Below are positions 24,546-38,170 of a stretch of 64,000 nt of DNA, piece after piece. The notes beneath the pieces were generated by a model. The model saw nothing but the letters and a program-made list of their open reading frames with translations. It did no database searches and had not been told where the DNA came from. Source of the DNA: Ascaris suum (Eukaryota > Nematoda > Chromadorea > Rhabditida > Ascarididae); NCBI GenBank assembly GCA_013433145.1, contig CM024171.1, positions 6,882,065-6,946,064 of the forward strand, given 5' to 3'. Numbering within the stretch: the first letter of the stretch is position 1; every line of letters begins with the position of its first letter. Made by a program: the position numbers and the translations under genes.

Positions 24546-27327
24546 CTGGCAACAGAAGACGTAATTTAGCTCATAATCTTTCTAGACCTGAAAACGGTCA
24601 CAGCGGCTGTTAAGTAAAGAAGAAAGAAGCGCTGGGCAGACGGCATTATGTGCATTTCTTACACATACAAACAGGAAGAGGAAGGGGAACTGCGATGCAG
24701 GGATTAAACCAAGTGAAAGAGAACTGGGAGAGTGCAGGCCATCAGAAATACGCTAGCACTTAAAAAACGGAAACATCATGAAACAAATGCCTAAAAATGT
24801 TTCTGTATCAAACGCTGAAGTACTCAAGGAATTGACTAAATTAAATTTAACTCGAAAAGATTGTTGGACAATACTGATAAAAATTAAAAAGGTCGAAGAC
24901 GAATTCAAAGATGACTCATAGAGAAGCTGTAAATAGAGAGGCCGATTAACTTGGAATTACTAATGTCGTCCAAATGTGTAAAGCTGAACAATGCATGAAA
25001 CAACGATAATGCTTAAGTGTGATGAATCGCTGTTATCGCATAAGAAGCGTTTCAGAAAGAGCGATAGGATACGGTCCAGGTGATCGAAACCATGTAACCG
25101 AGTTTATGAACGGGTTTCCGAGCTGAGCCAACGCTCACATCAGCAGAATGCAATCGCCCACTGCAGTGCACAGGAAAAGTGGCAGCACACACCTTCCATA
25201 AAGACATTGAGATGATTATCGGTGAGCACGTAATGGAGACATCTTGGCGCGCAAACCGTGCAGCTCGTTCCAATTTGCGCTAACGTATTTTTCGAATTCT
25301 TCGGCGTTTCTGCTACACATCACGCGCCTTACCTGCTTCGGGAAGGTTTACCGCTGAATTCGACGGTGCTCTGAACACTGACAGAACTCCTCGACTTATG
25401 ACGCTCAGGCAGAAAAACGTTTTTTGTGGCAAAGATGCGCGGTCGCCTTCACTATGCGGCCTTTTAATGCACGAACCTCAATAACGTTGTAAGCGGCTAC
25501 ACATTTCGTCGGTTCCTAACTCCCTTCAAAATATTCATCCAATCGCATTAATCTAACATTAAGTTAGCTTTTTGGCAGCCGGATCTTGTAATATGTTTCA
25601 TTCCCCCTCCTCCCCCCAACACAGGTTAGAATAAAAATTTTGATTTCAAAACGGATGCCTGCAAGATCACTAGTAGCGAAGTTCTCTGACAGGGAAATAT
25701 TTCGACCAAAAGATATGTCGTCTGTTAAAACCACATCAACAGCTTAATCCCTACGAGTAGGATACTTACTGGATGAAGTTAACAAAAGGCCGCTTCGGAG
25801 AAAATTTCGCAGCAAGGGGCTGATGTGACAAGGTCGTTTGCAACCAGAAAAATGAAACTTAGGTCGCTGACTACCAATGTTGTTATGATCCACTATACAC
25901 AACTGGGAAATCTCATCAATGAATATTTTAGGATGAGACAGGTAACTATATAACAGACAGCGGAGATTGGACGAAAAGTTTGGTGGGCAATAATGTCAAG
26001 GGGAGGCAATTCACAACCGAAACATCTGCCTGTAGCAACAGCCTCAATGACATTTACGTAGTCACTCTCTTACGAGTGCGGCTAATTCACCTCTTCTGTC
26101 GTTCTTTTAAGTTTCGCCGACACTGAGAAATACCTCATAGCATCCGTTTATTAGGAGGAATGAATTTGATATTGAAGGGGCTAACCGCATTTCCGAAATA
26201 ACAATGACATCGAATTTTGTCGTAACAAGCAAAACTTCCAGTTCTGCAAATCTGTTAACTACACTACGTCATGGAAATACAAGAAAGAAACTTAATGTCC
26301 TGCTCTTCTTGCATCTGAGGTTGGCACTTGTCGAGACTGTCCACTGTGACCATGCTAACGAAAGGGGTTATTTATAGCAAATGCTTTGTCTCGATGGGGA
26401 ATGCATTTACGCTACCCTTGACATCTCAGTAATGGAATGGCGGCTCATATTAGAGGTTTGTGAAGCCCTTCCTCCCAGACGGACTTCATCGGCTCTCCCC
26501 TTCAAGCACTTCTGTTTTGGCAGTGTAGACCAATCGACAATACGCTACCTGCAGATGACATTATCAATTTCCTTTCTCATTCATGTAATCAAGAAGATGC
26601 TTGGAATGAGACAGATAAATAAGACTTCTGAAGCGTGAAGAGCCTCTCACGCGAAGAACCACAGTACGATTCAGAAACTATTTAGCGTCCTCAACATTCC
26701 CGGAAGTCATCTTTATTGAACGGCCTTTTTTTCGTCATACAGACCCATTAGCAATACTTCTTTGAGAGTGATATCGACATTCAGTTACTGAGAGATCTCG
26801 TTACGATCGAATACGACGCGGTTTCGACCAGTCTGATCAGTGAGCTCTTCGACTCAGGAAAGTGCGACTGATCGCTACAGCACTTTTTCCCCTCCAGCAA
26901 CTAATAAGGTATAAGCTGCAGGGGTTGACGAATAGTTAGCACCGACTTTTAATAACTCTTCTCTGTGTAGTTCCTGCATCGTATCTAAAGCTGTTATTGC
27001 ATCGCAGCATTTGCTTTAACCCTGTAACCATCTGGCTCCATTTGCTTTAATCCAAGTACAGTCCCTCGACCGACCGAACCAACGGCTCGACCATCATCGT
27101 AAGTTTATCCATGGATAAGCCCGATGCGACCTTCTTCAGCATCAGTAAATAGCAACACAATGAGCAACGAACTTTCGCAACTTCCTTTCCAATATACGAA
27201 ATTCCTATTGCCGCAATGCCGCAGTGTCGGCAGACAACGTATTTCATGACAGCTTTCATTCGCAAAAAAAACGCAAAAATACATCAGCACAGAGATGTTT
27301 TGCACACATATACAAATATACATCTCC

Positions 27328-27329
<2 letters not shown>
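24541..27329. other. Intergenic stretch, no gene seen
   Basis: Only short scattered frames on both strands. The part from about 25.0 to 27.0 kb is somewhat more GC-rich and less A-skewed than its surroundings, but shows no protein motif, terminal repeat or target-site duplication that would mark a transposon. Confidence 0.5.

Positions 27330-27417
<88 letters not shown>
27330..27417. repeat. (TA)n microsatellite
   Basis: About 44 uninterrupted TA units. The poly-Tyr-Ile frames over it are artefacts. Confidence 0.98.
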
Positions 27418-27418
<1 letters not shown>

Positions 27419-27779
27419 TTAAGTGAATCGAAATAACGCCCTATACTGCTGTCCCTTAGAGAAGGCATATGCGTTTAGAGATGTCATCATCAGATACTTA
27501 TTCTCTTAATAGAGGATGAGAAATACGCAGCGCTCTTTTATATGGGTGTATACAATCCCCTTTTATCTATAACAACCTTCCCCTCCCGACCCCCAACAGC
27601 TTCATATGAAGGAAATGGAAGTGATGGGGTGACATGTACACTCCGCTAACGCATGCACCATCGCATAAGTGCTGCAAAAAAAGTTGCAACAAATTGCCAT
27701 AAATGAATGCGCAATGAATTAAGTAGCGTTTAGAAATAAAAACAACTTTGAAGCGATATAAGCTAATAAAAATATACAC

Positions 27780-27971
27780 ATGAGTTTACCTGTTCGTCAA
27801 TATCCTGTGTTGGGAACTTGGGCAGCGACGTGGAAACGAAACAACGATCGTCCGAAGAATGTGCCATTGCGGTGGGAGCGCTCATTCGAGTACTGTAATC
27901 GTCTTGGATGTGGATTCTACCATAAAAATGTCCACAAGAAGGTCGTGAAGTGCCTGGATTACGAGAGATGA
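27780..27971 (+). CDS. Short ORF, unidentified, 63 codons
   Basis: An ATG-to-TGA frame of 63 residues with protein-like composition: four Trp, many Arg/Lys, and two cysteines in CNRLGCGFYH. I do not recognise it. The opposite strand is also open and ends in a good donor (gaacaggtaaac), so this could equally be a shadow of a minus-strand exon. No acceptor or spliced-leader site is evident just upstream. It stands alone between the (TA)n tract and the 37-bp minisatellite. It may be a small basic protein gene, a stray exon or chance. Confidence 0.3.
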   Translation: MSLPVRQYPVLGTWAATWKRNNDRPKNVPLRWERSFEYCNRLGCGFYHKNVHKKVVKCLDYER

Positions 27972-28645
27972 CGACTGGCTACTGCTTCATATGCCTTGTA
28001 ATACTCTCAGTTATCATCACCTGCAAATAACAACATCTCCATGTCTCACAGGGTCATGCCCGAGATGGTAGGACATACAAGTGCTTAAACGGCAAATAGT
28101 CGGAATTACAGCTCTGGGTTATAAGTGTTTCAACAACTCAGAGTAAGCAGATTACCAGTTCAACTGGAAGTGATTAGGTGCCTAAAGATGCGTGAATACC
28201 TCGTCACCAAGTCGGCTTTTTACCTAATTTCTCTGCTCGAAATAATCATACACATAAAGAGTGGGAAATGGAGCGGGGATGAAAGCGGAATGGGAAAGGA
28301 AAACACAACAGAAAGTGTTGCCAAGTTGAAGATAATAAACAGCAGGTTCGTTTGCTTAAGGCTGCACTCAAGAGCAAATCATGCTGTCCAAACTCTTCTG
28401 AAGTGGTTTACATTTACCGCATGAAACCTCGTTGCAGGCTTAGCAATCGAAGACGAATCGCATATGTCGGCGAAGACTCAAATCGAAACGGCAAATAGAT
28501 GAACTCATTTCTTTCATAGTCTTTTCGAGAAATCGCAAGAAAACACCAAATACAATTGAATACACGGGTCGAAATCACACACAATACACAATACGGTAAT
28601 AGCTTGTCTTGTAACATACAATCTTCTTACAGACTAAGAACCTTT

Positions 28646-28809
28646 GAATTGCAATTAAATTTCGACCCTAGGGACAACCAGTGAATTGCAATTAAATTTC
28701 GACCTTAGGGACAACCAGTGAATTGCAATTAAATTTCGACCTTAGGGACAACCAGTGAATTGCAATGCAACCAGTGAATTGCAATTAAATTTCGACCTTA
28801 GGGACAACT
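28646..28809. repeat. Minisatellite, 37-bp unit, about 4.4 copies
   Basis: The unit begins gaattgcaattaaatttcga and continues to aaccagt. Three full units are followed by a short truncated one (28756-28770) and another full unit. Copies differ by single C/T changes. No coding frame crosses it. Confidence 0.97.
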
Positions 28810-31800
28810 AGCCATGTTTACTGAGCAAATGCAACGTAATAGTTTCAAATCTGCTTAATATTCGAGCAGGAAAAAAATTTATATAATTGTCGATGGGCGA
28901 ATACATAAAAGTTCTCATAAATACTACGAATGAAGTAATCTTTACTTAAGAATATCACTTTGCACAAATTTTATTTCGTTTTCAAATGACACACATATGA
29001 TTGTTGACGATGAAATGGGTATATAAATGAGGGCAATATAAAAATTATGCAGCAGTCACTGTGGGCATCAAGGGAATACAGCGAGCTCATCGACATTCGA
29101 CCGGAGATGTGGACTGGCCAAAACTGAAAAAATCTGAGAATCCCTCATAAGCCTGATTCTAAAAATTGAAATATCTCTTCTTTAAGGAATATCGATAAAC
29201 CATCAGTTTTACTGGATCCTTATATCAAGTGTAGATGATGGAATATTTTCTTTGCTTTTAGATATCTTTCATGGGATTATTTTTAGCTCCAATTCTTTTT
29301 CCACATTAAAGCAGTTCACCGCAAATAATTTGCAAGTATTTGGCTGTCGTTTTAATTGGTGCAACACAACAGCTATCAGTAAGATGTCCGAATGCATCCT
29401 CTAAGACATATGAGACCTTTCGTTCCTTAGGAGCCTAATTGCAGACGCACATTCTCACTGCACAAAACGCGCTTTTTTATGCACTCAAACAAGAACAGTG
29501 AGTGCACGAAAACAAAATCATTCCACAGGGAGTCTAATATATTTCACGCGACGTGGAAATAACCGAAACATACTGTGTGTGAAACGCGACACGTCTATAT
29601 GCATTAATTATAATTCGATCGCCAAATATTTTGAGAGCAAAAGTGGATTTGTTGGAGAGGTGGCGGAAAATAGCTGCAGCTACTTTACGACCACGATATT
29701 GCATGTAAAGGGAATCGATATCACCGAATATCACCTCCCTGCAGTAAAAGAAAATAAGAAAAATCAACTAGCAACAGCTGTGTGCAGAACCGATGACGAT
29801 TATAATCACTAAAGGTATTTCAGAGTTTATTCTCATCTGGGATATTCCAGATTGTGGCATTCATGGCCTTCTCTTCTCGCCTTTATTCCTCACCTTCTTA
29901 TCATTTTGCAACGTTTCAAAACTGAATTCACTATACAATTACCCCTGTGGGTAATCTGTGATTGCAGCCTACTTCTACTGCAAACTACTATATTTGATTC
30001 GAATACGTCAATTTATAATCGCACACTGATGTAATCGATGATCTCGATTTAATATGGTGACTCTGTATCCATATTATCGACCTCAAAAAAGTCGCATTTT
30101 CCGTTCTGAGATACAGCTAAGCATAAGACACCACGTCAAACGCGTAAGGCTATTAAGTTTCTCCTGTTAAGAGTGGAATTAAACGACAATGTTGAGGACG
30201 ATGTAACGCCGCCTCAACACATAGTAATATCACTTAAATATGCAAATCATGTGGAATTAATCTCTTGTAAATAAATCTGCATTCTTTCTCTTGTGAAATG
30301 AGATGCGAGGGATGGGGTGGAGGGAGAGGGGAAGGAGTGGGGAGCGTGAGAAGGCTGGGGAATGAAGTTCAAAACAAAGAATTAGGTGCGTGAACCTGGG
30401 GAAAATGTGACTAAGTGCCAACTTAGTCTGTAGCAAACAAATCTGCGATTCATCAAAACATTTCCCGTGGAATTACCATACTCTCCCGCTTATACCTCCA
30501 GAGCTAAAAAGGACCATGTTTTCACAGCAGACGTATACACCAGGTATTGAGTCTGTGTAATTTGTGACCTTCATGAGCGACCGTACGTGAAAATTTGTGA
30601 AGAAACAGTATTGGCAAATAGTTAAACTTTAGGTCGTTCTTTCTAGGTCAATTGATGAGCTTCCGGGCAGGAAACGATGCGGCTGGCTGCTTGTACACTC
30701 GAGAAGCCCAAGAAATAAATGAACCACTTTATTTTTGAATATTTTCATTCGCTTTACGGTTTCAAACGGGTCTTCCGCAGAGAAGACAAAGCACGTGGAC
30801 GGAATTGTTTCCGGCATATGGCAATACACTGGCGAAAGTGGCGATGGGAAGTGGGGAGGGAAGGGAAGGGGACGGGGATGATGGCCGGGGTGTTCCCTAG
30901 ACCCTTTTTTACCTCTTTGATCGCAGGTTTGTTGGAAAAGTACTACAGCATCTAACTAGCAAGTAAAAGAACATAGGTTCTAAGAAAAGCCATAATATAC
31001 GATGAACGGAAATAGGAAAGTGAAAGGAGAGTCGCACCACCACGATGAGTCATATTCTGTGCATGAGACAGCTTGAGAGGCCGCTAGTTTGCAGCGCGAC
31101 CACACGCCTAAACCTAAAAACAAACCGCACCTGTCGCCTAGGTAATTATCAAAAAATTCAAAGCACAACTTGAAAATATGCAAAACAACCAACGAAAGAG
31201 CGCAAAAAGACGTTCGCAGCAACAAGTATAGCGATTAAATTTTGTGCTGTAACGTTAAGCACCTACCGAATGGTCAACAATGTTATTGATTTTACATGTC
31301 GTTCGAGATGTCATTTGTCATCCCAAAAGAGGCGATATCAGATGAAAGAATTGACCTCTGAGAAAGCATTCCGCGACCTTATCGACCTGAGGACGGTTGT
31401 GCGGAGAGAGGTTTTATGAAGGAAGCGTGAGGTGCATAGTTGGTTTTCTCGACGTATCGCTGCTGGAGGTTTCCCACAGGCAGCTTTCTAGATGAACGTT
31501 CGTTGACACGCTCGAAGAAGCAGTTCGGTAGTAGAGTCTCATTGTTCGGCTGAGTTCGAGATCGGGTCACATTTATGCAGTTGTTTCGCGAATATTCACA
31601 GTCACTTCCCCACTCCCACACCCCCGGTTGGAGGGATATAGGTCATCACGATCGTCTATAACAATCTGAAGCAGTGAGTGTTTTCAGACCATTAAAGTGA
31701 GTGTGAACGCCGGAAAAGCCGACCGCAATCGGTCGTTCGGGGTATGAGTGAGCTGTATGCTACGGTGCCGATGAATTAGTTCCCTCCGAACTTGACAGTC

Positions 31801-34800
31801 CTCTCAATTCCCTCTGAAGGATTCACTCGCATCATCACCCGGTTGCGGTTCTTTCTTGTCCTCTGTTATTAATGGCATTTTGCATGCACTTCGAGATGCC
31901 GACTTATTTGACTTTTATAGTTGCAACAAACTGTTTTACAGTCTAAAGAACTACATTTCCTTCACAACTCATCCTTAACGACAGCAAATCTCCACCTTAA
32001 CTTCCCCATACAAATTGAATGTGTCATGAAGTTAGTAATACAGGTATACGATATTTGCCCAGCAGAATTCTTATTTACCGTAACCAATCTTTTCTTTTCG
32101 GGAAACGATTTTCAAACTTTTAACGGTGGGGGAAGGTGCAGTGGCGGAGATGTGCCAGAGCTGTTAGATGATCAGTGAAGATGGGGGTGCTTATCCAGTG
32201 GATATTTGACTCGTTCCATTGTTTGGAGAGGGAGGAAGGAAAAGAGGGGGGGGGGGGCTAGGAGGACTGCGCTTTTGATGGGGGAAGTGGTCGAAAATGC
32301 AGTCCTTTTTAAGAGACAGTATTTCTTCTGGATCATCTTTTTATTGGCAATTTCACTGTTGTTACCGTCTTTTGGCATTGAGGCAAAAATATCTCTATTT
32401 ATTTCCCACATTGAAAGAAATCATTTTTGAGCTTCACAGGTTCGACTAAAATTTCAGTGCTGTTTTTCCGTTTTCTATAATCAGCACTTCTATAGATCAA
32501 GAGGGAGGGGGGGGGGGAGGGGGGGGGGAAAAAAAAACTTGTAAAGCGTCGAGCTATGCTTCGGAGGGTTCTGCGGACGATAAATGCATCTTTGAGAGTT
32601 GCGGAACAACGCGACTGAAGGCGATGCTCAGATTCGGCTTTTCTCTTTTTTTTGGACCGATTCAAATGAAATGGTTTCTCCTCGCACCGCTCCACTACTT
32701 CCCCCCCCCCCTCCTCTCCCCCCAATCTCCACCTTCCCATCCCACTGGTTGTTTAGCTACGAATATGGTTTATTCTGTCTATTCATATACGAGGTGCTAT
32801 GTGCGGAAGGTGTGATATTGCTGAATAGGTGCTGACTGCTTATCATTCGATCGTTATATGCGAAACGGTCATCTAGACGGCGCACATAGCAGATTCTTTG
32901 CTGACCGCTCGACGATGTGGCGACTTATTTCTTTTTTATGCAATTGGGCATCTCAATTGAAAATGGAAATTCGACCGGAAACAATGCTTTATTGGTTTAA
33001 TCAAAAGGCTTTGGTGTTGTTTGCTCTTGAGGTGTAAAAATATGACACCGCTGGCTCTTTACCGAACTGGGTCAAGGCATTTCATGTACACGAAGTTACC
33101 AGTTCAGAAGAGGGGGTTGCTATTCGGCTGCTTATCTGATTCGTTGTGGCGTCACAATTGTTGTAGGCCCCACATTTACTCGTGTGTATTATTTAAGTTT
33201 CCGGTAATTGTCAGTAGTAGCAGGCCTTTGTTGGCGAACTCATCTACTGAGCGACTGTGTAAATCTACTTAAACTCCACATTCTGCAGAAAGTCCTTAAT
33301 GCCTCCGTTAAGTTTTCGAAGTTGTGATGGTTAGGTGCATCCCATGAAAAATTTCATATGGTTGATATCAATTTTGGATATGAATTTGTTTCCGAATAGA
33401 TCCTAGGCCCTTTACGAACGTGACCTTGGCTATAATCGATCCTGATCTTTGGTCGAGGTTGTAGGGTTCCAGTGTTGCTGAAAAGATCCAAAAATTGCAA
33501 TCTGTCTTCCTGGCGCGTTGCTGCCTCCGTGTTTCAAACGTTGTCGAGTGTCTCCGGTTATATGCTACCCATCTGCTTCGACGTACTGCATCCCCGTATG
33601 CCTGTCTTAGTTGATTTGTGACAGAAATTTCAAAAACACTTCACTCATATTGTTTTTCTGTTTGCTCCGTGATATTATAGGTTCATTTGATGTTAGATAA
33701 TGCGTGGCTTTCGCGACATTCCATTCATAGAAATGCTTCATTTTGCTTCTCTTCGTGGCCGAGGTTGTCACCAGTTCTGTCTCGCCAGAAATGTTATACC
33801 ACGAGCAATGTTGCGCCTTGTTTCCACTTTTTTGTTCCAGGAACCTCAAATCTACTTCCTGCTGATGTCGTTAACGCACCTGCTCGTCCAGCTTTCAAGC
33901 TGTTGCTGACTCGTTTCAATCTTCACACCGTTGCTGATTCTGCGTTTTGAAGGTCGAAGTATTTAATGAGTGCTTGTCTGGACGCTTCGCGGACGTATTG
34001 CCTTTTTCTTTATATTGTTGCTTGGTTGTCTATTCTGCTGTCTCGTATCCATCGTACTCTTCCTGTGTTTTCCCATTTGCCAATATCGAAACATATTTTT
34101 CAAAAACATATGAAATAAAACTTTATCTAGGTATTGAATGGATTTAACGTGTTGTAAAAATAGTCTTCGTTAAGTAAATTACCAAAAGTTAACGCAGTAA
34201 CCTGCAATAACACCTACTTCCACGTGCACACAATACAACACAGTGCTTTGATCGGTTGTTAAGCTTGTTGGCTCATTCACTTCGTATATTTATTCAAGTG
34301 AAGTTTGCTCTCTCAATAACGGTCACATCCTATTTTTTATTACTTTTTCCTCTTTCACATATTTTCGGCGTTTTTGCTGAGTTCTTCGTGTCTGTCCTTT
34401 TGTTTCAGTAAATACGTCTTTATCAATCTTACTGTCATTCGTGACTGCGATCTTTCTTTTTACCATCTTATCCATTTTTATTGTTCGTTTTCTGCCTCTC
34501 ATAAGTTTTCCTGCAGTATTTATTCGCTAATAGCACATCTCTTCTCCATCTTCATCGTCTATATCCCGTGCAGTCACTTGTCGTCGCATTATATAATAGA
34601 CTTCAACCGATCGTTGTTGTCTTTTTACTGCAATATTTGAATGTTTACATAATGAACATTTCCAGGACTTGGGAGTACAAATGTTATGCCATTTTTGGAA
34701 AACGTTTACGACTGTGATTTAGTCCGCCATCTGAAGATCAAGTTGCGATCACTTCCACTTGATAGAGATTTCGACAGAAGGAAAAAACGTTAGTCAATAA

Positions 34801-35240
34801 TCACTTATGCGCTGCAGACAGATTCCTTTCGACCGTTATGCAAAATACGGCGGGGAGTTTTGGGGCATTTTGGCGAAATTCGTAATTCTATAAGCATTCT
34901 GCGATTTGTGTTATCCCCATAAGGTTTCACCTCTCTGAATTCAGTGAAAATTTTCAGTTATTGTCTAAAAATAACATTTCTATAGCAAAGCGGTGAGAAA
35001 CACCTCTACACCTATGAAGTTTGCTTATAAATTGACAACTTGAAAGCGTGAGCGTTTACTCACATAGGAATAAACACCCACGTACGCTACCATTGTCGTT
35101 TGATAAAGCCACAAAGCTGTTGTTAACGGCTAAAATATAATTAACGTCGTGTCATTAGTTCTTGCATTGAGTTCAACTCGGGAAATGATGTCGACTGGTT
35201 AGTGTGGACGGCACATGTGCCTTCCATTTGAAATCAGTAG
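28810..35240. other. Long stretch without a convincing gene
   Basis: Holds G runs (32246-32257, 32503-32528) and many short frames. Two minus-strand frames are worth a glance: 29534-29767, after a good acceptor, and 31379-31621, 80 codons and hydrophilic. From about 32 kb the plus strand turns T-rich, as introns of plus-strand transcripts do here. A 5' exon or leader of the DBF4 transcription unit may therefore lie in 32-35 kb, but none could be picked out. Confidence 0.4.
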
Positions 35241-35247
35241 GAATTGC

Positions 35248-35548
35248 ATGGGTGAAACGGTAAAGCGGCTTCTTGAAACAGGCAACCTTTTATTTGATGG
35301 ACGGCAATATCTCGATAATCGACGCGTATTTCAACTCCTCAGTGAGGTTTGTTTATTGCCGCTGCAAAAAATCAAGCAAGGGATGTGTGAGTAGACAAGA
35401 TATATGTTTTTGCGTTTCATCCCACCTGATTAATAGGTGGCAATATTCGACAAGCATTGGTGGGTTCAACTGCTGGCAGCACTACCCCTTTTGTCTCCCT
35501 TGTTAGGGAGTGAAAGACATCCGCAATCTGCAGCATGAATTGGATTGA
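35248..35548 (+). CDS. Small two-exon ORF upstream of DBF4, 46 aa
   Basis: Exons 35248-35346 and 35507-35548 join in phase 0 (donor gtttgt, acceptor tgttag). The peptide starts MGETVKRLLETGNLLFDG and ends RNLQHELD. It reads as amphipathic helix with no known motif. Only short, and an AG nine bases before the ATG means it could instead be an internal exon of a longer gene. It sits 400 bp ahead of the DBF4 acceptor on the same strand, so the two might form a nematode-type operon. Function unknown. Confidence 0.35.
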
Positions 35549-35937
35549 TGTTGCCATCGCTACCAAAAAACTTTGTGGAAAGCGAAGGGAGGAAGGAAAA
35601 CAAAGAAAAAAGATTGGTGGGAAATGGGGAATTCTGTGGAATATGAGGTCGCAGTCGATCTCCATTTGAACTTTGAAATTGCAGTTGAATTGAAAGTAGA
35701 ACGCTGAGGTCGCGGTTGATTTTTGGCGAGAGTTTGAGGTCGCAACGCTGTTCGCACTATGAAACTGAGTAGCAAACTGATCTTTATCGAAGTGCGCTGT
35801 ATACTTTTAATAGTGCTGCTGGTACTATCTGCCGGAATTAGTATTTGAAACTTGTTATTTCATTTAATTGCATGCGTATTTTGCACTTTTCATTTTCCGA
35901 TCATTAAATTGAAATGAAAGGAAATAAGTGACTGAGA

Positions 35938-35949
35938 TTGTTTTGCAGT
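35938..35949 (+). promoter_or_regulatory. Putative trans-splice ac­ceptor for DBF4
   Basis: The sequence ttgttttgcag ends at 35948, 17 nt before the DBF4 ATG at 35966. The short leader suggests spliced-leader addition, possibly SL2-like if an operon exists. A cis-spliced upstream exon in phase 1 is the alternative. Confidence 0.45.
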
Positions 35950-35965
35950 ATTAGAACGTGAGCTT

Positions 35966-38113
35966 ATGCAAGCGTTTGGTCGTGAGAGTGCGTTAGCAAT
36001 TATGGAAGAGATCAGTGCAACTCAACCATCCACATCATTGTCGGTCATCAATAACAGCTCCATTGCTTATAAAGACAAGAATCGACCGTTGACTGGCAAA
36101 AAGATTATCCTCGACTTGGAGAGTGCCACTCATCGTGATATGCTTCAGGTATTCCCCTTTATATTTTTTTGCCATTCAACTTTCGTACCAGTTCATTTCC
36201 CAGTTATATTCCATCATCCTTCTGTTCGAATTTGAGGTTGAAACATTCATTTCTTCAAAAGGTATTACAAATATCGTCTGTTCTGGTATTTGGTATGCTT
36301 TCTGCTACCTAATTCTCGCTCTTATTATTCCCGCAGGTGTACTTAGAATTCTGAAGAAAATATGGCCGCGATCTTCCGGTTTTAACCGGATTTCTTCGGC
36401 TGGTCACCGCCGACTGGAATTCGCCAAGTGCGCCTGTTTATGTTCAGTCACCTTGGCCTTTGGTTAGTGCTTGCAGATGGGTGGATTTAGCGCTGCAGCT
36501 CATTTCAATAGTTGTTTATCAAAAATATTGAAGTGAGTCTCTAATTATGTAGCTTATTTTAGTAATTTTTGTTCCTCAGAAAGACGTAGAGCGACTAGGG
36601 GGTACAATTATGGACGCTTACGATGAAGAACGCGAAAGACCATTTTGCATCGTGTCAGATTACCCTCGCGTCGACGTACTCGAGAAGTCAGGTCGAACCA
36701 AGTTTGGACCTAAGGTTGGTGCTCACTTCAGGTGCTATACTGATGCTTTGTTAAAATTGGAGGTTGCTCCTTCGGAGCGTTGAAAGCTGACTCCTTTGCT
36801 TATCATGTTGGCAAATGGTTTTTTTTTTTTTTTTTTGAAAAATACAAGCGAAGTTGCAGAAAAATTGGGAACTCTCGGGACTCATACAAAGATTTGTTGG
36901 ATTTGGGAGGGGCGTCGGGGGAAAGAAGAGTTCTAGTCATGTGAATGCATGAAACGAAGTATGCGTGAGTGTTGGTTGGTAGCGTTTGATATGATGCTAC
37001 ACTATCACATCCTGTTTTGCTTGTTCTTCTTTCCATTTTGTCGCTCCCAGTATGAAGATAGCAACATTTGCTTTGCGTTGATCCTGAAAGTCAATTATTG
37101 CATGTTTTTCTTCAATTATCTGCGCCATTATTTGCAGTGGATTAGCTTTGAGTGGGTAAGTAACTAAACAGTGGAGGGAAGTGGGGCAGGTGGTGATGTA
37201 CCTGGAGATCGCCTTATTGAAAGGAAACAAGTATGCGATTGTGATATGCTTTAATGAGGTCTTTCTTGTAATTGTCTATTTTGTTAAAAGAGATTTTCAG
37301 TTCATATCGAGTCTGCCCTTGATGTTGCGTTGTGCGGTGCAGAACGGAGTGCGAATTCGGTCATATGCTTCTTTCCATTTGAGCATGATGAAATTGAAAA
37401 AGAAGATTAGAGCTGAGAAGAAGGTCGATCACGCACCTGTCAAGGGCCCTCAGGTGAGTGCTTCATCTCTTATGCAACCCGTTCTAACCCTAAAAGCGGA
37501 CGAAACGTTTCTTTGGAGGGAAGGCTGTGTAATCTTTTGAAGAGAACAAATTGTGTAGCTGAGTATTCCCACTTGCAGAAAGTGTGTGTACCGTCCTTCC
37601 TCCGAGATGGTTCTTTCTTCAAAAACTTTGCAGAACACATAACTCTATTACAATGTATATGATACGAGTATATTAGAACACGTTGTACAGACTTTACCTC
37701 TTATAGATAGGCGGCGATCAACTCAGATTTCATTAACCAACTTTCTCTCCTCAGATGTTCTGACTGAAGTGGATATTCGCAGTCTCCGATCCGAAATATT
37801 AGATCTTTCAAACGAATTCACCACTGCGTTGAATCGAAAAGCAAACCTAGCTCGGACTTCGTTGTTTCGTAAAATTGAGTAATTTTACATTTGCATATTT
37901 AAACCTCTTTAGAAGCAAAATGCAAATTAATAGTGAAGAATGAAACAGTTGTGGGAGCCCTTTCGGCATCAGTTATTTATTTCTTGCATTTGTAAGAAAA
38001 GTGAGCACAACACGAAGAGGTCATATGGTGAAATTTGTTTTCTCATTAAACACTTCATCAGTGTTTATTCAATTTCATTTTAATTACTCTCTCTCTCTGT
38101 CTCTCTCTGTCTC

Positions 38114-38170
<57 letters not shown>

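Noticed and set aside
27216..27468. Tyr-Ile repeat frames over the (TA)n tracts, also at 55.3 and 58.4 kb
   Set aside because: They are translations of a dinucleotide repeat and open on both strands; not genes.
29534..29767. Minus-strand frame with GDIDSLYM, recalling the YGDTDS motif of family B DNA polymerases
   Set aside because: The residues that should follow (Lys-Lys-Arg-Tyr region and finger segments) are absent, no neighbouring polymerase exons exist, and the opposite strand is equally open.
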